Source: Deinococcus metalli (GTDB taxonomy: Bacteria; Deinococcota; Deinococci; Deinococcales; Deinococcaceae). Taken from it: a stretch of 64,000 nucleotides of DNA. The notes below the pieces were generated by a model, which was not told the origin of the DNA, searched no databases, and saw only the letters and a list, made by a program, of their open reading frames with translations. The DNA lies in assembly GCF_014201805.1 (NCBI RefSeq), contig NZ_JACHFK010000002.1, positions 363,828 to 427,827 of the forward strand. The letters run 5' to 3'. Positions 40,746-50,423 of the stretch are shown in pieces (the first letter of the stretch is position 1; each line of letters opens with the position of its first letter). The position numbers and the translations under genes are program-made.

Positions 40746-40857
40746 GGCGTCACCTGGGAGGAATGCGGAACCGATGCCGCAGTCTGGCGGCCGAGCATGA
40801 TGGCGGCCTGACCTGGGGGTGTGACGGGTGATCCGGCCCGCCACCACTCATCAAGAA

Positions 40858-40886
40858 TGCGCCGCCCGATCTCCGCGGGCGGCGCA
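40858..40886 (-). terminator. hairpin after the malectin/propeller lipoprotein gene
   Basis: A perfect 11-bp stem (40858-40868 with 40876-40886) with a 7-base loop begins 18 bases past the stop. There is no T-tract. Confidence 0.6.
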
Positions 40887-40903
40887 CGTGACGGTCTTAG
40901 ACC

Positions 40904-43258
40904 TTACTGCGTCTTTGGCCGGGCCAGTTTGATCAGGCCATTGCCCGTGGACTCGTCGAGCAGCGCGACGTACAGGTTGCCGTTGGTGCGGTTTTCCGTG
41001 ATGTCCAGCGGCGAGAGCGACGTGCCGTTCCCAGCGAAGGTCAGGCCGGCCACGCCCGTCTGAACGCCCGAATCCGGGATGTTCCCGCTGCTGTCAGGCG
41101 TCAGCACGATCACGTCTTTGCCCACGCTGTAGCGCACGACCAGCAGCTTGTCGTTCACGGACTGGTTACCGGTGGTGTATTGCTCGATGGCGCCGTCGGC
41201 GGAGGCGTGCAGGCCGAAGTTGTACGCGAAGCCGCGGTAGTTGCTGTCCGGCATAGTGCCGACTGGGTATCCATTGTTCTGGTCGGCAGCGACCACCTCT
41301 GCCGGGTCGGCCAGGTTGGTGGGGTTGCCGCCGTTCATCACGAACTCGCAGCGCAGGGGGTTGGGGTGGCCGTAGTAGCCGCCCTTCACCACGCGGAACA
41401 GGTAGTCATTCTGCACCGACGCGTTCGTGAGGCCCGGCACGGCAGGGCCGTTGTACGTGGTGCCGTTCGCGCACTTGGCGCCGGCGGTGCTGGCGGGCGT
41501 GTTGCCGCCGGCCGCCGACCCGTTTGTGGGCGTGTAGATGTTGCCGTTGGTGTGGAACACCACGTCATAGGCGTTGCGGATGCCGGTCGCGTACAGCGTC
41601 AGCGGGGCGTTTGCAGCGTAGGGATTGTAGTAGGGCGTGCCGTCTGGCTTGGTACTGCCCGCATTCGGATTGGTGGCGTCTTTCGTGGTGACGTCCAGAG
41701 GCAGGGTGGTGGGCATCTTGTTCAGGTCGAGGCGCAGCAGGGCACCGTTCAGCAGCTGCTCGCTTCGGTTGCCCCATGTCGGGTCCGCCGCGCCCATTGC
41801 GGAGTTGCTGCCCTGCGTGAAGTACAGCACGCCCGGTTCCTTCGAATTGAAGGTCACCGAATTGGTCATGTGATCCTTCACCGAGCGGGGCAGGCCGATG
41901 ACGTAGTCCTTCACGGTGTCCAGGTTGGCTCCGCTGAGCAGCGTGATCTTGCCGCTGAAGTCCGCCGGCGGGTTCGACTTGTTCAGCACGTTGTAAAAAG
42001 CGTTGTTGCTGATCCACAACTTCAGGTTGTCAGCCGTCGAGGTGGGATCGAACTTCAGGCCGATGACCGTGCGGTTCCCCTGCGCGTTGACCAGACCCTT
42101 GAGGATGTCAGGCGTGCCGAGGGTGCCGTCGGCGTTGATTGCGAAGCGCAGGATCTCGCCAGTCAGGGTCGAGGCGTAGAGCTTGCCGTCAGGTCCCATT
42201 TCCACCGAGGTGTACGCGTATGACGTGGGAACCGTGGGCAGGTCGACCTGCGTGAAGGCCAGATTGGTACTGGGCGGGGTGTACACGCCGGTCGTGAAGG
42301 TGGTCGTGTAGGGCAGCAGGGCCAGACCGTTGACGTCCTTCACGCCATCTGTGATCGTCAGGCGGTACTTGGTGTTGTCCTTGAGCCGCGCGGTGGGCTT
42401 CACCACGATCACGTCACCCCCGCCGGACGTGTTCGGCGAGACGGCCACGCTCGCGCCGGTCGCGTCTTCCTTGAGGAGGACGGTGGTGCTGTTCAGGGTG
42501 GTGGAGTCCAGGCCGCTGCCCTTGGGACCGCTGCTGGCAATCACGTTCAGTTCGCCGCTGAACGCGGCCGTCGGATCGACCATAGTCTGGCCTTCCTGCG
42601 GTACGGGCGAAGCCACGCTGGGGCGGTCACCCGGTGCGATGATCACGTAGTCGAGTTTGGTGTTGGTCCCGCCGATGGCGTCCACGGTCAGGAGGCCGTC
42701 GCTCACCTTGACGCGGCGGGTGACACTCGTGAAATGCTTGGTCGCGGTGGGCGTGAAGGCCGTGATGGTCGGTTGACCTTCGACGTTGATGACGTTCGAG
42801 GAGTTCGTGTCCGAGGCGGCGTCGCCCACGGCCACCGTCACCGTGTAGGTGCCGTTGGCGATCTTGTACTCCCACGCGGCCGGCGTGCTGACGCCAACAC
42901 TAGTGGAGGGGAGTTGCATGTGGACCATCGTGTTGAGCCGCGCGTCTACACCGGCGGCGGCGCGGTCCCTGGTGTTCGCGCTGATGTCCAGGGGCGTGTG
43001 CGTGCCCTGCGTGACCCAGCCGTACCCGGCGGCGTCCGAGTACGCGGCCCCGCTGTCGATGGTGTACGGCTTGCCCGCGGAGTTGGTGGGCGCGGTGCTC
43101 GACGCAGGCTGGAAGTTGATGTACGTGATGCCGGTCAGGTTGCCGCCACTGTCGTCCTTCTTGGGCGGGGCGCCCAGGTTACAGGCTGACAGCAGGGCGG
43201 TCAGGAGGACGGCGGAGGCCAGCAGCGGGCGGGTGGGAACAAGCGCAGGGGATGTCAT
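40904..43258 (-). CDS. lipoprotein: malectin-like domain, Ig-like domain, sorbosone-dehydrogenase-like propeller
   Basis: A 784-residue protein. The lipobox LLSACN puts the lipidated Cys near 27. Residues about 42-210 resemble malectin (INFQPASSTAP, GTYTVTVAVGDAAS, KLDYVIIAPG). About 215-320 resemble a Big5-type Ig domain (SPVPQEGQTMVDPTAAFSG, YRLTITDGVKDVNG). About 330-780 look like a glucose/sorbosone-dehydrogenase-type beta-propeller (MGPDGKLYASTLTGEI, IGLKFDPTST, YATGIRNAYDVVFHTNG). It may bind or oxidise surface sugar with PQQ, but cofactor residues were not verified. The start at 43258 follows AAAGGA at 12 bases, a long gap. Confidence 0.73.
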   Translation of the reverse strand: MTSPALVPTRPLLASAVLLTALLSACNLGAPPKKDDSGGNLTGITYINFQPASSTAPTNSAGKPYTIDSGAAYSDAAGYGWVTQGTHTPLDISANTRDRAAAGVDARLNTMVHMQLPSTSVGVSTPAAWEYKIANGTYTVTVAVGDAASDTNSSNVINVEGQPTITAFTPTATKHFTSVTRRVKVSDGLLTVDAIGGTNTKLDYVIIAPGDRPSVASPVPQEGQTMVDPTAAFSGELNVIASSGPKGSGLDSTTLNSTTVLLKEDATGASVAVSPNTSGGGDVIVVKPTARLKDNTKYRLTITDGVKDVNGLALLPYTTTFTTGVYTPPSTNLAFTQVDLPTVPTSYAYTSVEMGPDGKLYASTLTGEILRFAINADGTLGTPDILKGLVNAQGNRTVIGLKFDPTSTADNLKLWISNNAFYNVLNKSNPPADFSGKITLLSGANLDTVKDYVIGLPRSVKDHMTNSVTFNSKEPGVLYFTQGSNSAMGAADPTWGNRSEQLLNGALLRLDLNKMPTTLPLDVTTKDATNPNAGSTKPDGTPYYNPYAANAPLTLYATGIRNAYDVVFHTNGNIYTPTNGSAAGGNTPASTAGAKCANGTTYNGPAVPGLTNASVQNDYLFRVVKGGYYGHPNPLRCEFVMNGGNPTNLADPAEVVAADQNNGYPVGTMPDSNYRGFAYNFGLHASADGAIEQYTTGNQSVNDKLLVVRYSVGKDVIVLTPDSSGNIPDSGVQTGVAGLTFAGNGTSLSPLDITENRTNGNLYVALLDESTGNGLIKLARPKTQ

Positions 43259-43348
43259 CAGCGGGGGGAGTCCTTTGTGGTGGGTTGGGTCGTGTGGGCG
43301 ATCCGGAGGCACAGCGGCTCAGAACCCGGAACGGGCCGTCTGGGCGAG

Positions 43349-43379
43349 GCTATAGGGACCATCGCTACGCAATCGCTAC
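43349..43379 (-). promoter_or_regulatory. candidate promoter with an 11-bp-spaced direct repeat
   Basis: On the minus strand, two identical 8-mers GTAGCGAT (43379-43372 and 43368-43361) are one helical turn apart. They end about 6 bases before a TATAGC box (43354-43349). They cover the -35 to -17 zone of the lipoprotein gene that starts at 43258, as a tandem regulator site would. Confidence 0.4.
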
Positions 43380-43485
43380 TTCTTGGGACAGCACCAGCTG
43401 TATGAAGGGCGCATTCAGATGAGCTGAGAGCCGGCTGAGGATTGCGTTGGCCAGGCTCCGGAGCGCGCCCGTCAAGTCCTGATGC

Positions 43486-44892
43486 TCAGCGGACGAAGCG
43501 CCGGGCCAGTTCCTCGAGCTGGCGCAGCGTGGCCTGCACCTCGTCGGGCGTGGGGGCCTCGACGTAGAGGCGCACGACCGGCTCGGTGCCTGACGCGCGC
43601 ACCATCCCGAACCCGCCGTTGAACACGAGTTTCACGCCGTCGAGGGTCACGACCTCCGTGACCGGGTGGTGCAGCAGGGTCTTCGTGTCCATGGTCGCGC
43701 GTTTCAGGCCCTCGCGGTCGAGGTCACCCGACAGGTGGAGGTCCACCCGGTCGTAGTGGTGCTGCATGCCCGTGAGCGCCTCGATCTCCGCGAACTGCTC
43801 GTCCAGGCCCTTGCCGCTGGCGGCGACCGTTTCGAGCAGCAGCAGGCCGTTGAAGATCCCGTCGCGTTCGGGCAGCCAGCCCTGGACACCGATGCCGCCG
43901 GATTCCTCGCCGCCGATCAGCACTGCCTTGGCCGGATCGGCCTGACCCTCCAGCACCGCCTCGGTGATGTACTTGAAGCCCACCGGGGTCTGAATGACAT
44001 CCAGGCCGTGGTGGTCCGCGAGACGCTGGATGATGCCGCTGGTGGACACCGTGCGGATCACGCGTCCGCGCTTGCCCTGGCGGGCCAGGTGGTGCAGCAG
44101 CACCGCGAAGATCTGGTGCGAGTTGAAGTAGCGGCCGCCAGCCAGCACGGCGCCGACCCGGTCAGCGTCGCCGTCCGTGACGACCGCGAAGGCCGGCCCG
44201 GAGACCTCCCGCATGGCGTCCATCGTGAACGCCAGGTTGGATTCGATGGGTTCGGGATTCACGCCGCCGAACAGCGGGCTGGGCGTGTTCCGCAGGCCGT
44301 GGAACGGCACGTGCAGGTACCGCGCCGCGAACGCCTCCATCCACCCGCTCGCTGCGCCGTGCATGGCGTCGTGGTACAGGGGCACGCCCGCGCGGTCGAT
44401 GGCGGCCACGTCGATGTGCTCGCTCACCGCCTGCAGGTACGCGTCCTGAATAGACGCCTCGGTCAGCGTGCCGGCTGCCGCCGGGGGGGCCGGCGCGTCG
44501 ATCCGGCGCTCGACCTCGGCCACCAGGTCCGGCGTGGCGCTGCCTCCGTACGGGCCCTTGAGCTTGTAGCCCTGGTAGATCGGCGGGTTGTGGCTCGCGG
44601 TGATCATCACGCCGCCCGCCAGACCGCCGCTTTTCACCGCGTACGACAAAGCAGGGGTGGGCGTGGCACCGCCGAGCAGGGTCACGTCCAGTCCGGCGCC
44701 CTGGAGCGTTTCGGCCGCCGCGCGCGCGAAGCGGTCGCCCAGAAAGCGCGTGTCGTGCGCCACGGCCGCCGCCGTCCCGCCGCTGTCCCGCAGGGCCTGC
44801 GCGTGTGCCTGCGCCACGCGGCGCGTGTTCGCCACGGTGAACTCGTCGGCGATCACGCCCCGCCAGCCGTCTGTCCCGAACGTCAGCTTCAT
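43486..44892 (-). CDS. phosphoglucomutase/phosphomannomutase
   Basis: A 468-residue alpha-phosphohexomutase. FGTDGWRG near residue 5, the phosphoserine loop TASHNPP with Ser near 100, the metal loop DGDADRVG near 240, the sugar loop GGEESGG near 325 and the phosphate loop RASGTEP near 430 are all present. It interconverts hexose 6- and 1-phosphates and would feed the divergent manC gene (mannose 1-phosphate) and UDP-glucose (glucose 1-phosphate). The preference cannot be read. The start at 44892 is set by the family N terminus; the frame is open to 45000. Confidence 0.92.
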   Translation of the reverse strand: MKLTFGTDGWRGVIADEFTVANTRRVAQAHAQALRDSGGTAAAVAHDTRFLGDRFARAAAETLQGAGLDVTLLGGATPTPALSYAVKSGGLAGGVMITASHNPPIYQGYKLKGPYGGSATPDLVAEVERRIDAPAPPAAAGTLTEASIQDAYLQAVSEHIDVAAIDRAGVPLYHDAMHGAASGWMEAFAARYLHVPFHGLRNTPSPLFGGVNPEPIESNLAFTMDAMREVSGPAFAVVTDGDADRVGAVLAGGRYFNSHQIFAVLLHHLARQGKRGRVIRTVSTSGIIQRLADHHGLDVIQTPVGFKYITEAVLEGQADPAKAVLIGGEESGGIGVQGWLPERDGIFNGLLLLETVAASGKGLDEQFAEIEALTGMQHHYDRVDLHLSGDLDREGLKRATMDTKTLLHHPVTEVVTLDGVKLVFNGGFGMVRASGTEPVVRLYVEAPTPDEVQATLRQLEELARRFVR

Positions 44893-45031
44893 CACCCGAC
44901 AGGGTAGCCTGTCAGGGGAGGGGCTTCCCGGGAAACTTCCCATGATCCGGGGGGGATGGGTGCCATCATGGGGGCAGCCCCACCGCCGGGTGGCCCGCAC
45001 CCGCTGGTTCCGGCACGCATAAGGAGTGACG

Positions 45032-46087
45032 ATGTTCTACCCGGTGATCCTGGCCGGCGGCAGCGGCGAGCGGTTCTGGCCCCTGTCCCGCAAGAGCAAA
45101 CCCAAGCAGTTCCTCACCCTGGAGTCCGGCGGCCGCTCCCTGATCCAGGTCACCGCCGACCGCCTGAGCCAGCTCAGCGGCGGCATGGACCAGCTGATGG
45201 TGGTCACGGCCAACGACCAGCGCAGCAACGTGCTGGAGCACCTGCCGGACCTGCCGCTCGAGAACCTGCTCGTGGAGCCGGTCGCGCGGGACACGGCCGC
45301 CGCCATCCTGTACGGCGCGCTGACCATCGCCCGGGACGATCCGGACGCCGTGATGGGCGTCTTCCCGGCCGATCACCGGGTGGACAATCCGGAGGCGTTC
45401 TCGGAAGTGATCTCGCGGGCCATCGCGCATGCGCAGGCCCACGACGACCTGATCACCATCGGCATGACCCCCGTGTACCCCGCCACCGGGTACGGTTACA
45501 TCGAACTCGGCCCCGAGGTGGGGCCGGGCGTGCACCGCGTGGCGCGCTTTACCGAGAAGCCCGACGCCGACACCGCCCGCGCCTTCCTGGCGACCGGCCA
45601 CTTCCTGTGGAACTCCGGCATGTTCATCTGGCGCGTCCAGAGCATCCTGCACGCCTTCGAGACGCTCGTGCCCGAGCTGTACGGCCCGATGGCCGAGGCC
45701 GCGAAGGTGCGCGGCGGCCTGCGCGGCGCGTACCCGCAGCTCCCGAAGATCAGCGTGGACTACGCGATCATGGAGCGCGCGCAGAACGTGGTGGTCATTC
45801 CCGCCGCCTTTGGCTGGGACGACCTGGGCGACTGGAACGCGCTGGAGCGCCTGCTCAAGGGCGACGGCAGCAACGTCACGGTCGGGCGGACCGTCAGCCT
45901 GGACACCGGCGGGGCGATCATGTACACCACCGGCGGCGACGACCTGATCGCCACCATCGGCCTGGAAGATGTGGTCGTGGTGCGCGCCGGCGACGTCACG
46001 CTGGTCGTGCGCAAGGACCGCACCCAGGACATCAAGCAGGTCGTGCAGCAGCTCAAGAAGAGCCCGGAGCTCGAGCGCTTCGCATGA
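45032..46087 (+). CDS. manC: mannose-1-phosphate guanylyltransferase
   Basis: A 351-residue monofunctional enzyme that makes GDP-mannose from GTP and mannose 1-phosphate. The nucleotide loop [15 protein letters not shown] lies near residue 7, with KPKQFL after it. FPADHRV near 112, the sugar-site region [10 protein letters not shown] near 173 and [10 protein letters not shown] near 190 are family marks. It ends near residue 351, without the phosphomannose-isomerase cupin domain of two-function ManC/AlgA proteins. AAGGAG lies 5 bases before the ATG. It begins the manC, galE, gmd, fcl series. Confidence 0.94.
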   Translation: MFYPVILAGGSGERFWPLSRKSKPKQFLTLESGGRSLIQVTADRLSQLSGGMDQLMVVTANDQRSNVLEHLPDLPLENLLVEPVARDTAAAILYGALTIARDDPDAVMGVFPADHRVDNPEAFSEVISRAIAHAQAHDDLITIGMTPVYPATGYGYIELGPEVGPGVHRVARFTEKPDADTARAFLATGHFLWNSGMFIWRVQSILHAFETLVPELYGPMAEAAKVRGGLRGAYPQLPKISVDYAIMERAQNVVVIPAAFGWDDLGDWNALERLLKGDGSNVTVGRTVSLDTGGAIMYTTGGDDLIATIGLEDVVVVRAGDVTLVVRKDRTQDIKQVVQQLKKSPELERFA

Positions 46088-46145
46088 TCCGGCGCGGTCC
46101 GGCGGGCGCGGCGGTCCGTTCCCGGGTGTGGTCCAGCGGCCGCGC

Positions 46146-47192
46146 ATGACCACGGAGTCTCCACCGGCCCCACGCACCGTGCTCGTGACGGGCGGGGCAG
46201 GGTACATCGGCTCCACGGTCTGCTCGGCGCTCGAGGACCGCGGGCACACGCCCATCGTGCTCGACTCGCTGGTGCAGGGGCGCGAGGAGTTCACGCGGGG
46301 CCGCGTGTTCTACCGGGGAGACATCGCCGACGCGGCCCTGCTCGACCGGATTCTGGGCGAGCATCCCCGGGTCAGCGCCGTGATCCATCTGGCCGCGCTG
46401 ATCGTGGTGCCTGAATCGGTGGCGCAGCCGGCCCGCTACTACGCCTCGAATGTCAGCGGCGCCCTGACGCTGTTCGACCGCGTGATCGCGCGCGGCATCC
46501 AGCGGCTCATCTTCAGCTCCAGTGCGGCCGTCTACGACGCGACGACCACCTTGACGGTGTCGGAGGACAGCCCCCTGCGCCCGCTGAGTCCCTACGCCCG
46601 CACCAAGGCCATGACCGAGCAGATCATGGAGGACCTGTGCCGGGCGGGCGGGGCGCGCGGGCTGGCGCTGCGGTACTTCAATCCCATCGGCGCGGACCCG
46701 GCCCTGCGCAGCGGTCCTTACCTGAGCAGCCCGTCGCACGTGCTGGGCCGGATCATGGAGGCCGCCGCCGGGCGCGCTCCCGAGTTCATGATCACCGGCA
46801 CTGACTACGACACGCGCGACGGCACCGGCCTGCGCGATTACATCCACGTCTGGGACCTCGCCCAGGCACACGTGCGAGCGGTCGAGCGCTTCGACGACGT
46901 GTTCCGCGACGCGGCTGCCCTGGGCCTGGACCACACCTTCTTGCCCATCAACGTGGGCACCGGTCAGGGCGTGACGGTACGCGAACTCGTGCAGGCCTTC
47001 GAGCGCGCCACCGGCCGCCCCCTGCCCCACGGCGAGGCACCCCGCCGCCCGGGCGACTCGGCGGGCGCGTGCGCCGTGATCGACCGGGCCCGCACCCTGC
47101 TCGGCTGGGAACCGCGTTTGTCGACCGAGCAGGCGATCCACGACGCGCTGGCGTGGCTTGGGAACCGTCCGGATGTGCCCGTCGGGAGCTGA
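46146..47192 (+). CDS. galE: UDP-glucose 4-epimerase
   Basis: A 348-residue extended SDR enzyme that interconverts UDP-glucose and UDP-galactose. NAD loop TGGAGYIGSTV lies near 16, the Ser region SSSAAVYD near 119, and the YARTK pair with Tyr near 149. RYFNPIGAD near 175 and LRDYIHVWDLAQAH near 232 are GalE signatures. The ATG at 46146 lies 58 bases after manC; the frame is open further upstream inside manC, but that part is not GalE. A related 4-epimerase for other UDP-sugars is possible. Confidence 0.9.
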   Translation: MTTESPPAPRTVLVTGGAGYIGSTVCSALEDRGHTPIVLDSLVQGREEFTRGRVFYRGDIADAALLDRILGEHPRVSAVIHLAALIVVPESVAQPARYYASNVSGALTLFDRVIARGIQRLIFSSSAAVYDATTTLTVSEDSPLRPLSPYARTKAMTEQIMEDLCRAGGARGLALRYFNPIGADPALRSGPYLSSPSHVLGRIMEAAAGRAPEFMITGTDYDTRDGTGLRDYIHVWDLAQAHVRAVERFDDVFRDAAALGLDHTFLPINVGTGQGVTVRELVQAFERATGRPLPHGEAPRRPGDSAGACAVIDRARTLLGWEPRLSTEQAIHDALAWLGNRPDVPVGS

Positions 47193-47304
47193 GGTCCCAC
47201 GATTAGCGCGGCAGTAACGGGTTCTTGTGCTTTATGTGAGCAGTCGGCTGCCATCACGCCCGGCCACTCCGGCCCGGACGGCACGGAATCACAGGAGTCA
47301 CACC

Positions 47305-48351
47305 ATGAAGAAAGCACTGCTGACGGGAATCACTGGACAGGACGGCTCGTACCTGACCGAACTGCTGCTCGCCAAGGGATACGAGGTGCACGGCGTCATC
47401 CGCCGCGCGTCCACCTTCAACACGGATCGCATCGACCACCTGTACCGCGACCCCCACGAGAGCGGCGCGAAGATGCTGTTGCACTACGGCGACCTGGCCG
47501 ACGCCAGCGGCCTGCGGGTGCTGCTCGAGCGCGTGCAGCCCGATGAGGTGTACAACCTGGGCGCGCAGAGCCACGTGAAGGTCAGCTACGACCAGGCCGA
47601 GTACACCGCCGACGTGACCGGCCTGGGCACCCTGAGACTGTTGGAAGCGATCCGCGACTACCAGGACCGCACGGGCCAGCAGGTGCGCTTCTACCAGGCG
47701 AGCTCCAGCGAGATGTTCGGGGCCGCCAAGCCCCCGCAGGGCCTGCACACGCCCTTCCACCCGCGCAGCCCCTACGCTGTGGCCAAGGTGTACTCGTACT
47801 GGCAGACCGTGAACCACCGCGAGGCGTACGACATGTACTCGTGCAACGGCATCCTGTTCAACCACGAGTCCCCCCGACGCGGCGAGACCTTCGTGACGCG
47901 CAAGATCACCCGCGCGGTCGGCCGGATCAAGATGGGCCTGCAGCCCAAGCTGTACCTGGGCAACCTGGACGCCAAGCGCGACTGGGGCCACGCCCGCGAC
48001 TACGTGGAAGCGATGTGGATGATGCTCCAGCAGGACGCTCCCCGCGACTACTGCATCGCCACCGGCGAGGCGTACTCGGTGCGTGAGTTCGCGCAGCGCG
48101 CCTTCGATCTGGTCGGACTGGACGCCGAGGAGTACATCGAGATCGATCCGCGCTACTTCCGCCCGGCGGAGGTGGACTACCTGCTCGGTGACGCCACGGA
48201 AACGCGCGAGGTGCTGGGCTGGACGCCGAAGACGTCCTTCGACCAGCTCGTGCAGGAAATGGTCGAGCACGACCTGGAACTCGCCCAGCAGGAAAAGACC
48301 CTGATCGACGCCGGGCACCAGATCGCCCTCAAGGGCGTGGGGAACACCTGA
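47305..48351 (+). CDS. gmd: GDP-mannose 4,6-dehydratase
   Basis: A 348-residue enzyme that makes GDP-4-keto-6-deoxymannose. [15 protein letters not shown] near residue 3 is the NADP loop of Gmd, and [17 protein letters not shown] near 31, QASSSEMFG near 131 and [12 protein letters not shown] near 154 (Tyr/Lys) are all diagnostic. [16 protein letters not shown] near 180 completes the set. AGGAG lies 7 bases before the ATG. Its stop overlaps the start of fcl by one base (TGATG). Confidence 0.96.
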   Translation: MKKALLTGITGQDGSYLTELLLAKGYEVHGVIRRASTFNTDRIDHLYRDPHESGAKMLLHYGDLADASGLRVLLERVQPDEVYNLGAQSHVKVSYDQAEYTADVTGLGTLRLLEAIRDYQDRTGQQVRFYQASSSEMFGAAKPPQGLHTPFHPRSPYAVAKVYSYWQTVNHREAYDMYSCNGILFNHESPRRGETFVTRKITRAVGRIKMGLQPKLYLGNLDAKRDWGHARDYVEAMWMMLQQDAPRDYCIATGEAYSVREFAQRAFDLVGLDAEEYIEIDPRYFRPAEVDYLLGDATETREVLGWTPKTSFDQLVQEMVEHDLELAQQEKTLIDAGHQIALKGVGNT

Positions 48352-49307
48352 TGCCGGCCATGCAGCCGGAGTCGCGCATCTACGTGGCCGGGCACCGCGG
48401 TCTGGTCGGGGGCGCGATCCTGCGCCGCCTGCACGCGGAGGGGTACACGAACGTGATCACCCGCGGCAGCCGCGACCTCGACCTGCGCGACCAGGCGGCC
48501 GTGCGCGCGTTCTTCGCCGCCGAGCAGCCCGAGTTCGTGTTCCTGGCCGCCGCGAAGGTGGGCGGTATCCTGGCGAATTCCACGTACCCCGCGCAGTTCC
48601 TGTACGACAACATGATGATCGCGGCGAACGTGATCAACGCCGCGCACGAGCACGGCGTCACGAAGCTGCTGAACCTGGGGTCGAGCTGCATCTACCCGCG
48701 CCTGGCGCCGCAGCCCCTCAAGGAGGACTACCTCCTGACCGGCCCGCTGGAGGACACCAACCGCGCGTACGCCGTGGCGAAGATCGCCGCAATCGAGCTG
48801 TGCGATTCCTACCGCACGCAGTACGGCTCGGACTTCATCTCGGGCATGCCCACCAACCTGTACGGCCCCGGCGACAACTTCGACCTGAAGGGCTCGCACG
48901 TGTTGCCGGCGCTGCTGCGCAAGATGGTCGATGCCAAGGAGGCCGGCGCGAAGACCGTGGAGGTCTGGGGGTCCGGCACGCCGCTGCGCGAGTTCCTGTA
49001 CGTGGACGACCTGGCCGACGCGTGCGTGTTCCTGATGGAGCAGGTGTCCGAGCCTGGCCCGATCAACATCGGCACGGGCACGGACCTGACCATCCGCGAC
49101 CTCGCGCACGAGATCGCGGACGTGGTGGGCTTCACGGGCGACCTCGCCTTTGATGCCAGCAAGCCCGACGGCACGCCCCGCAAGCTGATGGACGTGTCGC
49201 GCCTGGCCGGCCTCGGCTGGACAGCCCGCACCACCCTGCGCGATGGCCTGGAGAAGACCTACGCGTGGTACCTGGCCAACCGCGAGCAGGCCCTCGCCGC
49301 GCGCTGA
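48351..49307 (+). CDS. fcl: GDP-L-fucose synthase
   Basis: A 318-residue epimerase/reductase that makes GDP-L-fucose from the Gmd product with NADPH. NADP loop VAGHRGLVGGAI lies near 10, catalytic Ser in GSSCIYP at 111, and the YAVAK pair with Tyr 140 and Lys 144. EFLYVDDLADACVFLM near 215 is also typical. It is the last gene of the sugar-nucleotide block and ends before a good hairpin. It is a useful active reference for the degenerate paralog at 19108-19782. Confidence 0.96.
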   Translation: MPAMQPESRIYVAGHRGLVGGAILRRLHAEGYTNVITRGSRDLDLRDQAAVRAFFAAEQPEFVFLAAAKVGGILANSTYPAQFLYDNMMIAANVINAAHEHGVTKLLNLGSSCIYPRLAPQPLKEDYLLTGPLEDTNRAYAVAKIAAIELCDSYRTQYGSDFISGMPTNLYGPGDNFDLKGSHVLPALLRKMVDAKEAGAKTVEVWGSGTPLREFLYVDDLADACVFLMEQVSEPGPINIGTGTDLTIRDLAHEIADVVGFTGDLAFDASKPDGTPRKLMDVSRLAGLGWTARTTLRDGLEKTYAWYLANREQALAAR

Positions 49308-49327
49308 CGGTCACCTCAGCGCTGCGT

Positions 49328-49347
49328 GGCCCGGCGTGTGCCGGGCC
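49328..49347 (+). terminator. terminator after fcl
   Basis: A perfect 8-bp stem (49328-49335 with 49340-49347) and a 4-base loop is followed by a mixed T/C tract, TCTTCCGTT, 20 bases after the fcl stop. Confidence 0.7.
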
Positions 49348-49417
49348 TCTTCCGTTCCGTGAGTCCATCCCGAACCCGCGACCCCCATACATAAAGGCCG
49401 GCGTGGTCAGCCGAGGG

Positions 49418-49446
49418 TGTACATGAGCTTTTCCATGGTTTACAAT
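49418..49446 (+). promoter_or_regulatory. candidate promoter of the cold-shock gene
   Basis: TGTACA (49418-49423) and TACAAT (49441-49446) are spaced by 17 bases. Transcription near 49453 would leave a leader of about 84 bases before the cold-shock ATG. Confidence 0.5.
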
Positions 49447-49536
49447 GCCGTGGTTGTTTTCCTTCACGACGCGACTCAAGCGGCGCCAGGTGACCACCGG
49501 GCGCCGCTCCGTCTATGGAAGACCAAGGAGTTGAAG

Positions 49537-49797
49537 ATGGCTGTTGGGAAAGTGAAATGGTTCAACGCGGAAAAAGGATTCGGCTTCATCGAGACGCCCG
49601 GGAGCCCGGACGTGTTCGCGCACTTCAGCGCGATTCAGGCCACCGGCTTCAAGAAGCTCAACGAAGGTGACGAAGTCGAGTTCGACGTCGAGCCGGGCGA
49701 GCGCGGCAAGGGCCCGCAGGCCAAGAACATCGTGGTGACCAAGGCCGCTCCCGTCAGCGAGAGCAGCCGTCCCCCCCGCCGCGACGACCGCTGGTAA
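49537..49797 (+). CDS. cold-shock-domain protein
   Basis: An 86-residue OB-fold protein binding RNA and single-stranded [18 protein letters not shown] starts near residue 5 and contains RNP1 (KGFGFI). VFAHFS near 30 is RNP2, usually VFVHFS. The core ends near 68 and is followed by a charged tail of about 18 residues ([13 protein letters not shown]). The ATG at 49537 has AAGGAG 6 bases upstream; an open frame continues to 49417 but only this start fits the family. It has its own promoter candidate and terminator, so it is a single-gene unit. Confidence 0.95.
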   Translation: MAVGKVKWFNAEKGFGFIETPGSPDVFAHFSAIQATGFKKLNEGDEVEFDVEPGERGKGPQAKNIVVTKAAPVSESSRPPRRDDRW

Positions 49798-49810
49798 GCG
49801 ACATCAAGTG

Positions 49811-49844
49811 AAGGGAGAGCCCGGTGCGGCTCTCCCTTTTTTTT
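49811..49844 (+). terminator. intrinsic terminator of the cold-shock gene
   Basis: An 11-bp stem (49811-49821 with 49828-49838) with a 6-base loop runs into eight T's (49837-49844). This is the only hairpin in the window with a full T-tract. Confidence 0.92.
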
Positions 49845-49867
49845 ATGGTCGCGCCGTAGGCGCCCCG

Positions 49868-50416
49868 CTACGGAGTGCCCGCAGCGCTGTCCGGCGAGGT
49901 GGCGGGTGCCAGCGCGGCGAGCTGACGGGCGGTGCCCGCAGCGCCCATACTCCGCGCGGCGTCCAGGGCCGTCGCGCCGCCGGCGTCCCGCGCATGGGGA
50001 TCGGCGCCGTGCGCGAGCAGGAGGTCCATGAGGTCGGTGCGGTCGAACATGGCCGCGATCATCAGGGCCGTGCGGCCGTTGCCGCCGCGGCCCTCGACGT
50101 CCGCGCCGTGCGCCAGCAGCAGCTCCAGCATGTCGCGGTTGCCCTTGAAGGCCGTCCCCTGAAGCGGCGTCTGGCCCTGGTCATTGCCGACCTCGGGATC
50201 GGCTCCACGCTCAAGCAGCAGCCGGGTGGTGTCGAGAAAGCCGTGGTAGCTGGCGAGCATCACCAGCGAGTCGCCCTTCTCGTTGCGGAGCGTGGGCGGC
50301 ACCCCCAGGTCGAGCAGGGCGCGCAGCGCGTCGGTGTCGCCGCTGCGGACGTGCATGAAGGCGTCCTGAAGCAGGGCGAGGATGGCGTCGTCGGTGGTCA
50401 CAGTGTCCACGAGCAT
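49868..50416 (-). CDS. ankyrin-repeat protein
   Basis: A 182-residue protein with about four ankyrin repeats of 33 residues between residues about 20 and 160 (LLLERGADPEVGNDQGQTPL, LLLAHGADVEGRGGNGRTAL, LLLAHGADPHARDAGGATAL). It has no signal peptide or membrane segment, so it is a cytosolic protein-binding partner, not an enzyme. It starts 7 bases after the recombinase-like gene on the same strand, so the two are probably co-transcribed. The partner is unknown. Confidence 0.88.
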   Translation of the reverse strand: MLVDTVTTDDAILALLQDAFMHVRSGDTDALRALLDLGVPPTLRNEKGDSLVMLASYHGFLDTTRLLLERGADPEVGNDQGQTPLQGTAFKGNRDMLELLLAHGADVEGRGGNGRTALMIAAMFDRTDLMDLLLAHGADPHARDAGGATALDAARSMGAAGTARQLAALAPATSPDSAAGTP

Positions 50417-50423
50417 AGCGGGC

